64,000 bases of DNA, taken from contig CAXXNY010000016.1 in the NCBI GenBank assembly GCA_963674805.2, positions 372,001 through 436,000 on the forward strand, read 5' to 3'. The translations under genes were made by a program, and so were the position numbers. Below the pieces are notes generated by a model. The model did no database searches. It was given only the letters and a program-made list of their open reading frames with translations, and had not been told where the DNA came from. Positions 46,344-53,765 of the stretch are shown piece by piece (the first letter of the stretch is position 1; each line of letters opens with the position of its first letter). The stretch comes from CALMFG01 sp963674805 (GTDB lineage Bacteria > Bacillota > Clostridia > Christensenellales > CALMFG01).

Positions 46344-46778
46344 TTATATTTGTATTGCCGTGCTAAATTTTTGGGCGACAATCACCCGGGACTGCGCATC
46401 CCTTTCCTGCTCAAAGGCATCGTCGCTCGTGTCTACCCTAAAATAAAAAGAGCCGTTTATCTCGACTCCCGAACTTAAGGTTTCGCTGAACTCGTCACCG
46501 ATCTGGACGAGTTCATCTTCAATCGTGTTTGCCAGTGTCATGGCTGCATCATAGCTGGTTGATCTCACCGCCACCTTGAACCGTGGCCGTTTAATTCCCG
46601 CGAGACGATCCGCAGGGATATCAATACCGGCGATCCTGTCTACCGCTGTGTCCTCATTCTGATAGATCGCGATGCAGGTGTCCGGCGACGAAGGCATATC
46701 ACTTAAAAAGATATTCGTCCCCACCTGGCCAACTGACTGCGCTTCGAGATAATCACCTATATCCTGGACTAAACTCAT
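46344..46778 (-). CDS. Phage minor capsid/tail completion protein
   Basis: The 144-residue protein resembles the minor capsid protein family that caps siphophage tails (MSLVQDIGDYLEAQSVG, PSSPDTCIAIYQNED, GSFYFRVDTSDDAFEQERDAQSRVIVAQKFSTAI). It normally stands just before the major tail protein gene, as here. It is the first structural gene of the block. No portal, capsid, terminase or head-tail connector genes come before it. GAGGTGG precedes the ATG. Confidence 0.8.
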   Translation of the reverse strand: MSLVQDIGDYLEAQSVGQVGTNIFLSDMPSSPDTCIAIYQNEDTAVDRIAGIDIPADRLAGIKRPRFKVAVRSTSYDAAMTLANTIEDELVQIGDEFSETLSSGVEINGSFYFRVDTSDDAFEQERDAQSRVIVAQKFSTAIQI

Positions 46779-46849
46779 TTCACCACCTCTTTTCTCCTGT
46801 TAATTTATATCAAAACAATATGACGCTGATTACCCTTCTTTTATGTATT

Positions 46850-47205
46850 TTCGTTTGCTCATAATTTAAGGGTTCAGCATATATTGTTCAGATACCGTGT
46901 GTATAAAACTCATTTTTATATCAATTGTCATCTGACAGAATTAAATCATCATCGGTTTGTCCTCAAATTGCACGGCTTTGGTTTCGGCCCACGGGTTCTC
47001 GCCCCGCCCCATTCTTATGCGGCACTGCCCAGCTTTTTGCTACAGACAGGTGTATCATTATCCAAAAATCATGGTCGTGGCTGGCAGTATACCATTACTG
47101 CCTGACAGCAAAGCGCTTTCCGCTCGGTTATCCGTCCTGGCGTGCTTCCTATCCGGCTCTCACGATTTTTAACGTATACAATTTGAATATTCAGTTTTTA
47201 AGGTT
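46850..47205 (-). ncRNA. Candidate structured leader RNA of the tail operon
   Basis: This gap of over 400 bases in the minus-strand transcript has no convincing coding frame: the short frames lack ribosome sites and familiar composition. On the minus strand (47180-46950) it is GC-rich and full of pairing segments: GGCAGTaatggtatACTGCC, ACTGCCAGC with a later GCTGGGCAGT, and CGGGGCGAGAACCCG. A leader RNA with alternative structures, an antitermination element, or a mobile-element transfer site are all possible. No known class is assigned. Confidence 0.4.
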
Positions 47206-47210
47206 CACAG

Positions 47211-47432
47211 TTAATCTATTTTAAATCTCATTATCTTATCGGTAAGCTTCGCTGTTATACGGCTGTACATTTCTTCGTCAACACAGTAGTGCTTTCTTCC
47301 GTCCTCATAGTAGTAGCTTGAACAAATTGACCGAATATAATCCGAATAGTGATTCAGTACATCTTCAATTGCTTCGGAATCACCGCTTATCGCGGCTTCG
47401 ATTGTAGAATGCGGTAGTTTTCTTTTATGCAT
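47211..47432 (-). CDS. Helix-turn-helix protein of mobile-element type (HTH_16-like)
   Basis: The 73-residue protein matches the Tn916 Orf8-like group: KLPHSTIEAAISGDSEAIEDVLNHYSDYIRSICSSYY, then the conserved YCVDEEMYSRITAKLTDKIMRF. In Tn916-type elements this protein accompanies a sigma-like factor. Here it overlaps the end of the sigma gene by eight bases, with GGGAGAAG in front of the ATG. The pair probably controls the downstream tail block. Confidence 0.85.
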   Translation of the reverse strand: MHKRKLPHSTIEAAISGDSEAIEDVLNHYSDYIRSICSSYYYEDGRKHYCVDEEMYSRITAKLTDKIMRFKID

Positions 47433-47850
47433 TGTCGTCTTCTCCCAATTGTTGTCTTAATATCCCTAGTGCCTTTATGCGGTTGTGCTGTACCGTACTT
47501 CTTGGCGACTTGATCATCTTTGAGATCTCTATGTCCTTAAATCCGACAAAAAAATAGAGCAGTAGAATGTCACGTAATTGATTATCCAGATTGTTAATGG
47601 CTTCCGCTAAATCAGAATTGCCTATTTGTATTTCATAGTTCATAACGGTAAAAACATTGACGATATCCAATTCTGCCATTCGCTTTGATAAACACTCAAT
47701 TTCTGAAAACTTCATTTCTGAAAAAAAAATGATTCGTTTTTTCCTTACACTCCTTTCTTTCCATATGTCTTTAGCATGATTCTTAATGACTTTTTTACAG
47801 TAGGCATCAAAAGCATATTGAATATTGTCATCAATTAGTTTTATATTCAT
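47425..47850 (-). CDS. RNA polymerase sigma factor, sigma-70 family, mobile-element type
   Basis: The 141-residue protein has a short region-2-like part (YAFDAYCKKVIKNHAKDIWKE) and a C-terminal region 4 helix-turn-helix (LLYFFVGFKDIEISKMIKSPRSTVQHNRIKALGILRQ). It resembles the Tn916 Orf7-like sigma factors and, in gene position, UviA/TcdR-type sigma factors that switch on bacteriocin and toxin release loci. AAAGGA lies upstream of the ATG. It is the first gene of the minus-strand block that includes the tail genes. Confidence 0.85.
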   Translation of the reverse strand: MNIKLIDDNIQYAFDAYCKKVIKNHAKDIWKERSVRKKRIIFFSEMKFSEIECLSKRMAELDIVNVFTVMNYEIQIGNSDLAEAINNLDNQLRDILLLYFFVGFKDIEISKMIKSPRSTVQHNRIKALGILRQQLGEDDNA

Positions 47851-47964
47851 ATTTTGATATTATTCCTTTTTATACACTGTGTAATTATATTTTGCTTTTT
47901 CACTTATATAACGATTGATATGGCTTGTTTTGCCAAATTACCTGTAAAAATGCACAAATAAAAA

Positions 47965-47990
47965 ACGCGCATTGCGCGTAAAATTTTTTT
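47965..47990. terminator. Short GC hairpin with flanking A and T runs
   Basis: Arms ACGCGC and GCGCGT around ATT are flanked by an A run on one side and seven T on the other. It could stop transcription on the plus strand, or in weaker form on the minus strand. It isolates the ATP-grasp gene region from the tail block. Confidence 0.5.
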
Positions 47991-48099
47991 GTTTGATTTC
48001 TTAAAACACCTTACTTCATTTAGCTAAACGTTCCTAGTAATTGCACTCCTTGCTGTATGATTGAAGAATGGGCTCCGATTAAAATTAAATCTCTATTAT

Positions 48100-48129
48100 G
48101 AATTTTTAATTTTATCTAATTAAAAATTC
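48100..48129. repeat. Perfect AT-rich inverted repeat
   Basis: Twelve-base arms GAATTTTTAATT and AATTAAAAATTC with a six-base loop lie directly upstream of the hairpin at 48134. No T run follows. It could be an operator or a second leader hairpin. Confidence 0.5.
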
Positions 48130-48133
48130 TTAT

Positions 48134-48160
48134 CTCCAAATAATGAATGATTATTTGGAG
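48134..48160 (+). promoter_or_regulatory. SD-sequestering hairpin upstream of the ATP-grasp gene
   Basis: Perfect 11-base arms CTCCAAATAAT and ATTATTTGGAG around GAATG. The 3-prime arm holds the Shine-Dalgarno GGAG and the 5-prime arm its complement CTCC, so a folded transcript would hide the ribosome site. The same sequence stands in front of the convergent STAND gene (51534-51560). Confidence 0.7.
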
Positions 48161-49149
48161 TTGAATTTTATCAAACGTATAAATATCAATATTGTATATA
48201 TTACAGATATGCCAATTCAAAAAAAGATGTCCGTCTATTAAATAATCATATAGAAGGCAATTCTTCATCAATATCAAAGATGATGTTTTGTTCGCTTCAG
48301 AAATTATGCAACAAAGTTTACTACTATGATAATATCGCGCAATTTGCAAAAAACATAAAGATGCATCAGGATGATCTTGTTTTCACTACATATTATGGAA
48401 AAGCATCTGCGAGTTCTAAAGCCTTGATACCTGCCATATGTGAAGCTATGGGAATTAAATATGTTGGAGCGGATTCATATGCGCATATGCTTTGCAATGA
48501 TAAATTTCATTCAAAGAGATATGCTCTTGAATTCGGAATCAAAGGATCTAATGATGTGCTTGTACGCGATCCATATAATAAATATGAATTATCACTATTA
48601 TCTGATTTGAGATATCCTGTTGTTGTAAAGCCAAATTTTGGTGGCGGTTCTACAGGAATTTCGCAAACAAATAAGAAAGATTCTTTTGAGGAAGCGAAGG
48701 TTCTTGTTAAACAACTCTTTCAGTTCTACCAAATGCCCATTCTCGTTGAAGAATATATTGAAGGTCACGAAGCTGAACTAATCATTTACGGGGGGAAAAA
48801 TAGGATTGTTTTTGAAAATGAAGTGGGAATATTAGTTGGAGGAACCGACTATTTTTCTGATTTTATATGGGGGTTTGAAACTAAAAAAATTGATGATTCA
48901 AGCATCTCATTCATCAAAACTGATTTTTTTAAAGATAAAGATATAAAAAGAATGATAAATCTTTTTAATTCCTTTGAAAAAATGGATTACATGAGAATAG
49001 ACTGCCGGATTAATAAAAATGGTTCGTTTTTAATAGAACTTTCACCAGATTGCTATTTAGGAATGGATGGAGCTGTCTTCTTTGCCTTTAAAAACAATGG
49101 ATATAATTATCTTGAAATGCTTAATGAAATGATTCAAAATTCTCTTTAG
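48143..49149 (+). CDS. ATP-grasp ligase-like protein (D-Ala-D-Ala ligase type), apparent frameshift
   Basis: From 48280 the frame gives 289 residues of an ATP-grasp enzyme: GIKYVGADSYAHMLCNDKFHSKRYALEFGI, the ATP loop VVVKPNFGGGSTGISQ, VEEYIEGHEAELIIYG and MRIDCRINKNGSFLIELSPDCYLG. The N-terminal part (INIVYITDMPIQKK) lies in another frame that begins at 48143 or, by ribosome site spacing, at an ATC at 48170. The frames join at a run of seven A (48219-48225); one more A would give INIVYITDMPIQKKDVRL and about 335 residues, the usual length. The metal site reads ELSPD in place of the usual ExN, so the substrate may not be D-alanine. Frameshift, slippage or sequence error are all possible. Confidence 0.7.
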
Positions 49150-49177
49150 GTGCTTTCTTATATAATCGAAAAGAACA

Positions 49178-51526
49178 TTATTCAAATGATATGTCGTAAG
49201 GTATTTCGAATTGCCAATAACCGAGAAAGTCGGGTCGATAGGGGAGCTGAGAGTACCATCCCCATTGATGTTTTGGATCAATAATCTGTCTTTCTATTAA
49301 CGTAGAATCAATGTAATCTACCAGTTCTTGTGTTGTACTTAAATCTCTAAGTCTTTCTAATCGCAAATTACAGTTTTTTATTCCATTAGCAATATTGAAT
49401 GTTAAGTAAAAATATCTAAGATTATATATAAGGATATGTAAAATTTCTTCGTAACGATAACAACTAGATTCATAATCATTTTCCAGCTCCTTTGCAATAT
49501 CTTGTGCAAATTCATATTCATGATTAAATGAATGATAAATTAATAGATTGCATTTAATTATAATCCGCTCATAACCGTGCAGACAAATCAACAAAGCATC
49601 GTATAATAATTTTTTTGTTTCCTTACCAAAATTCTTTTTCAATATTTGAATAGCTGCTCTATTGTTTAATAAGTATTCATGTTTGAAGAAACGGTCATCT
49701 TCTTTACAGACTATATTCTGAACCAAATTTTCTGCAATAGTTAATTCACCCATATAGGCATATCTGCTTGCAATAGAAAGCATACATCTTGACGCATAAT
49801 CCGGACGATTAATTTTTTTATATTCTTCAATACATCTGGTCAATGTTGTAATAGCATCTTCATTGTTTTCGAATTCTGAATAGTTTTTTAATACAAATAT
49901 ATATTCAATATATTCTTTATAGGAATCGTTATTGATAATTATTAAGGCTAACTTCTTGCTTTGATTCATTTGTTTTGTTTCCATATAAGAGATAAGTAGA
50001 TGAGCTTCTAAAATCAGTTTAAGTCGAGGACTGTTTTTACATTTTTCAATTAACTGTTTTAGCTCAGGGATATCATTTTCCCCATTTCTTAAAGCTAATA
50101 TGGCACCTTTATAAGCAACATGGAGCGGATTATTAGGATCGAAAATTTCGTTTATCCTATCATATGCCTCTTTGTAATGACCGCTTATATATAAAATATC
50201 TATAATGGCAATAGAAATTCTTAACAACTGTTTTCTGTTTTGACCGAAATTTACTAGGGATTCATATATTAAATTTAATTTTTCTGAAATCGCCTCGGGA
50301 TAACGCTGTGTTAATGCAAGATGTCTGATGTTAGGAATAATATTGGTGACTCTAGGATCATTTGTTAGTGTATACAAATAAAGTAGCATAAGAACAGAAT
50401 CTTCTGACTCCCTTTTTCGGTAATAAAAATTTTCTATTATTCGATAAGCATTAAAGAAAAGCACATCACCGCGACTTTTATCAAGTTCTTTTAAAATAGA
50501 GTCGTGTTTGACTGCTAGAGAGTTGATCTTTCTTGAAAGCATGTTTTTATCAATGAGGTTTTTTATATCGTTTAGGATATTTATTGACCCGAAAATATTC
50601 GCAGCCATTTCATCTTGTTCTATAATTTTATAAAGTTCACTAAGCTTAATCATACCTTTATTAAGGTATATGATTTTGAGCAATAGCATTTCTGTATTGC
50701 TCAAGTTTTGAAGTGTAAACTCAATAGCATTACTAAGTTCGCTACTATCCTCAATGCTCCTATAGAGGAGAAGATTGAAAAGATTACCATGTGAAGTTGA
50801 ATAAATATGTTGAAGTGTATTCATATTGCGATCATTTACATACATGTTTTCAAATATTTTTCTGGCGTCATTAAAATTTAAGCTCTTAAGCTCATATACT
50901 TCAATTTCAACATCGTGTAATACAACCTCAAATTCTTGGACAATCTTAAATATTTGCGAAAAATCTTGTTCTGGATTTGTCGTATATTCAAAAATATAGC
51001 AATTGCCTTCTGTGCGCTTCAATATGTTTATCAACATTTTAAATGATGCTGCATCAAATAATTGTGCATTTTCAAAATCGATAATATGTCGGATTTTTTT
51101 CTTAGATAAAATTTTAATTATTGTATTGAAACGCTTGATTGTGTCCTGATCGAAAATATTTGTCTTTTGAAAAGATGCATTTATTGAAAATATAAGTGCA
51201 CCCAAACCAACTCCATTAAATGAATATTTTGCATGAGAATAAGGATTCTTTTTATAGTATAATATGAGTTCTTCATATAGGCGATTAAAAAAGAAGAGGG
51301 AGTCTATACTAACGTTTTCAGTCCCTAGTGTTGGAATATTTATCTTTGCACTGTCAAAGAACATTCGAGCAAATAGCTCTCTTATAAATCTACTTTTTCC
51401 AATTCCTGAATTTCCATGCAAAATAATAATCTTATTTATATCCCTATTAGCCCCGCTGATTTTTTGGGAAATCGACTGAAAATCGCTTTCTCTATTAATA
51501 AAGCGGGGTTGCTTAAAAATTGACAC
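49178..51526 (-). CDS. STAND-type P-loop NTPase with helical repeats
   Basis: Translation probably starts at the GTG at 51526 (VSIFKQPRF), seven bases after TTTGGAG (782 residues). An in-frame ATG at 51547 lies inside the hairpin. The NTPase domain has Walker A LHGNSGIGKSRF (about residue 40), a likely Walker B around RHIIDFENAQLF, and a winged-helix-like part (TEMLLLKIIYLNKGMIKLSELYKII). The C-terminal half is built of TPR-like helices (YAYMGELTIAENLVQNIV, AAIQILKKNF) and ends with an aromatic tail (WGWYSQLPYRPDFLGYW). Such proteins sense ligands and oligomerise; relatives act in MalT-type regulation and Avs-type phage defence. No effector domain or DNA-binding end was recognised. Confidence 0.75.
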   Translation of the reverse strand: MSIFKQPRFINRESDFQSISQKISGANRDINKIIILHGNSGIGKSRFIRELFARMFFDSAKINIPTLGTENVSIDSLFFFNRLYEELILYYKKNPYSHAKYSFNGVGLGALIFSINASFQKTNIFDQDTIKRFNTIIKILSKKKIRHIIDFENAQLFDAASFKMLINILKRTEGNCYIFEYTTNPEQDFSQIFKIVQEFEVVLHDVEIEVYELKSLNFNDARKIFENMYVNDRNMNTLQHIYSTSHGNLFNLLLYRSIEDSSELSNAIEFTLQNLSNTEMLLLKIIYLNKGMIKLSELYKIIEQDEMAANIFGSINILNDIKNLIDKNMLSRKINSLAVKHDSILKELDKSRGDVLFFNAYRIIENFYYRKRESEDSVLMLLYLYTLTNDPRVTNIIPNIRHLALTQRYPEAISEKLNLIYESLVNFGQNRKQLLRISIAIIDILYISGHYKEAYDRINEIFDPNNPLHVAYKGAILALRNGENDIPELKQLIEKCKNSPRLKLILEAHLLISYMETKQMNQSKKLALIIINNDSYKEYIEYIFVLKNYSEFENNEDAITTLTRCIEEYKKINRPDYASRCMLSIASRYAYMGELTIAENLVQNIVCKEDDRFFKHEYLLNNRAAIQILKKNFGKETKKLLYDALLICLHGYERIIIKCNLLIYHSFNHEYEFAQDIAKELENDYESSCYRYEEILHILIYNLRYFYLTFNIANGIKNCNLRLERLRDLSTTQELVDYIDSTLIERQIIDPKHQWGWYSQLPYRPDFLGYWQFEIPYDISFE

Positions 51527-51533
51527 AATCTTT

Positions 51534-51560
51534 CTCCAAATAATCATTCATTATTTGGAT
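51534..51560 (-). promoter_or_regulatory. SD-sequestering hairpin upstream of the STAND gene
   Basis: Read on the minus strand, ten-base arms TCCAAATAAT and ATTATTTGGA enclose GAATG, the same sequence as at 48135-48160. The 3-prime arm contains the Shine-Dalgarno for the GTG at 51526. Confidence 0.7.
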
Positions 51561-51589
51561 ATTATATCATACATTTCATGCACATTTAA
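51561..51589 (-). promoter_or_regulatory. Promoter of the STAND gene
   Basis: TATAAT (51561-51566) and TTAAAT (51584-51589) are 17 bases apart on the minus strand. Transcription would begin close to 51554, inside or at the edge of the hairpin; a hairpin in the RNA therefore needs a start a few bases earlier. Confidence 0.5.
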
Positions 51590-51689
51590 GCTCAATTTGT
51601 ATTTATTCCCATACACATATAGTTATATTTTTATTCGCATTTTTATACATAATGGGTTATGATTGATTCCTAATAGGGGATAAGTCAAA

Positions 51690-52613
51690 ATGTATAAAGT
51701 CAATAATTTTAAGGAGGATGTTCAAAAATATATCCTCCATTTATCGCACATAAAAAATCTCGATTCAAAGACAATCAAAGCCTACACAAGCGACTTACGT
51801 CTTTTTGGCGGCTGGTTGAATCAACGCAGCGAAAAAAAAATTGACGCCGGTGCTTTAACTGTATACTTTGATTTTCTAAAAAGCACAAATCGAAAAATTA
51901 CTACAATCAAACGCAAGCGGATCGTTATTCAGTCTTTTTTTCAATTTATGCTAGGCTCAAATTTTATTCCACAAAAATATTCTTTCCCAACCGAAAGGAG
52001 ACTGCCCAAAACTCTTTCAATTGAAGAAGTAAAACTTCTAATGTGTACTGCCGAAGAATATACTGCTTCGGAAGGTAACTTAAGTCACGTCTTATCTCTT
52101 CGCGACAATGCTCTAATAGAACTGATCTTCAGTCTTGGACTTCGTATCAGTGAAGCCTCTAATATACAATTGAAGGACATTGATTTGAGTCATCAATCCA
52201 TTTTAATCAGAGGTAAACGAAAAAAGGAGCGTATGCTCTTTATTTCCAGTAATGAAGTCCTTTCAAAAGTTAAACGCTGGCTTAATAAACGGGAGCTCCT
52301 AAACCCAAGCTCTAATCATCTTTTTCTTAATCGTTTTGGCGATAAATTATCAATCTACGGGATTGAAAACATCTATTCCAAATATCGTGATTTAGCGAAG
52401 ATCAATCCGGAGTCTACACCGCACTACCTAAGGCATACCTTTGCCACCTTGCTTATTGAAAATGGTGCCGATTTGCGAAGCGTTCAAGAGCTTCTTGGCC
52501 ATACAAACATTGCCACCACTCAAATTTATACGCATGTGAGTTTATCGCATAAAAAAGCTATACTCACAAAATATAATCCGAGAAACTCTTTTTCAAGTTT
52601 TTCTGCACTTTGA
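51690..52613 (+). CDS. Tyrosine recombinase (XerC/XerD-like)
   Basis: The 307-residue protein has a SAM-like N-terminal core-binding domain (residues 5-95) and a phage integrase catalytic domain (105-295). The catalytic residues are present: Arg152 in SLGLRISEA, His245 and Arg248 in HYLRHTFATLL, His271 in LGHTNIATTQIYTH and Tyr280. The start after AGGGGATAAG is good. It may move the local element, use the repeats at 52800-52855, or switch a nearby gene. The 76-base gap to the next repeats-containing region and the lack of an excisionase gene leave its role open. Confidence 0.9.
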   Translation: MYKVNNFKEDVQKYILHLSHIKNLDSKTIKAYTSDLRLFGGWLNQRSEKKIDAGALTVYFDFLKSTNRKITTIKRKRIVIQSFFQFMLGSNFIPQKYSFPTERRLPKTLSIEEVKLLMCTAEEYTASEGNLSHVLSLRDNALIELIFSLGLRISEASNIQLKDIDLSHQSILIRGKRKKERMLFISSNEVLSKVKRWLNKRELLNPSSNHLFLNRFGDKLSIYGIENIYSKYRDLAKINPESTPHYLRHTFATLLIENGADLRSVQELLGHTNIATTQIYTHVSLSHKKAILTKYNPRNSFSSFSAL

Positions 52614-52924
52614 GCGCCACTCCTATTATGTTAATTGATGTCTATTACACCCTATCAAATAGATTATAATTGTGGACACCTATTACGCGCATACACTTGT
52701 TTACAGTACTTCATCGTTATTTTATTATTCGGTAGGTGCGCTTATTCTTCAAAAATTTGAAAAAAGAAATTTTTTTAATTTTACTTTATAAAAATCTAAT
52801 TTTACGAATAGTTTTGATTAAGCTTAATTCGCAAAATAGTCATTTTACGAATAGTATGCTTTTTATATGTACCCTTATAAATCTTTTAGTTTGTTCTGAA
52901 CAGCAGTGAATTTTCGCAAAACAA
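52614..52924. other. Intergenic region with repeats behind the recombinase
   Basis: About 310 AT-rich bases without a gene. The main content is the cluster of related repeats at 52800-52855, listed separately. Confidence 0.6.
52800..52855. repeat. Direct and inverted repeats, candidate recombinase sites
   Basis: TTTTACGAATAGT occurs at 52800-52812 and again at 52843-52855 (43 bases apart). Between them ATTCGCAAAA (from 52828) is the inverted form with one mismatch. A 10-11 base arm in inverted order with a spacer is the usual layout of tyrosine recombinase core sites, and a recombinase gene ends 187 bases upstream. Confidence 0.5.
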
Positions 52925-53704
52925 TTAAGTTCTTTCTTTACTCGCTCTTCGAATCATACCTTTAACCGTATCAATAGAATATATGCCATCTTTCTTGCTA
53001 TGTATAATCATATGACAATTTGGGCAAACAGGAATTAAATCCTTTATTGGATCTACAATCGTTTCTCCTTCACTTAAATGAACAGGATTAATATGATGGA
53101 CATGAATTTTACCTTCAAATCTTTTTCCATACATTTCACCAAAATCAATACCGCATACCCCACATTGGCATCCGAAATGCTCTATGCATTTTTTCCTTGC
53201 AATAGGATTCCGCTCATAATGGTTAATCGTAACCTGTGTTTTTTCTCCTTCAACTAGCTCAATTTCATCCGCAAAGACTGGTTCCATTATATTCGCTTCT
53301 CTTTGTTTCGGAGATATAATTGTTTCATATTCAATTCCTAAATAATTGGTCAAAGGGGTCCAGTCATCCCAAAGCCTTATCTTATTTAATTCTTCTTTCC
53401 AAACCTCGATTTTACTTCTGGTTTTTGCCTCAGGGAATATCTCACAGTGAAGTCGATAGTAACCATCCGATGCCATATTCGAATCTTTGCTAACAGCACA
53501 CGCTGACAATAGCGGCAACCCCCGCTCATGGCATAAGATACTTACATTTCCAAGCATATTAGGCAATTGCGTGTGTGGGTTTATAGCTGGTTTCACCTCT
53601 GCAGCAATATCTCCATAGGCGCGCGTTCCTATAGTATTTATGGATACCAGCAATATCTTCGCGACTTGTTTCTCTTGATTATTAAGCTCGATCTGTTTTT
53701 TCAC
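52925..53704 (-). CDS. HNH endonuclease
   Basis: From the GTG after GTGGAGGG the protein has 259 residues. The C-terminal HNH domain (about 175-250) has the zinc cysteines CQCGVCGIDF and the motif HVHHINPVHLSEGE with IKDLIPVCPNCHMIIHSK. The N-terminal part (IGTRAYGDIAAEVKPA) resembles a recognition domain found with McrA-like enzymes that cut modified DNA. It lies directly behind hsdR in the same direction, which suggests a modification-dependent partner to the type I system. Confidence 0.87.
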   Translation of the reverse strand: MKKQIELNNQEKQVAKILLVSINTIGTRAYGDIAAEVKPAINPHTQLPNMLGNVSILCHERGLPLLSACAVSKDSNMASDGYYRLHCEIFPEAKTRSKIEVWKEELNKIRLWDDWTPLTNYLGIEYETIISPKQREANIMEPVFADEIELVEGEKTQVTINHYERNPIARKKCIEHFGCQCGVCGIDFGEMYGKRFEGKIHVHHINPVHLSEGETIVDPIKDLIPVCPNCHMIIHSKKDGIYSIDTVKGMIRRASKERT

Positions 53705-53765
53705 AATTCCCTCCACATATTAAAAATTAGCGTTAAGCTACAAATAAAAATGTAAACCAGGAATT

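Noticed and set aside
46884..47224. Three overlapping plus-strand frames
   Set aside because: All three frames are open through the same GC-rich stretch, none has a ribosome site, and the region lies inside a minus-strand transcript; a structural RNA or DNA element explains the openness better.
36853..47850. Complete prophage
   Set aside because: No head, portal, terminase, replication or phage repressor genes are present; the only recombinase genes nearby are separated by terminators or other genes.
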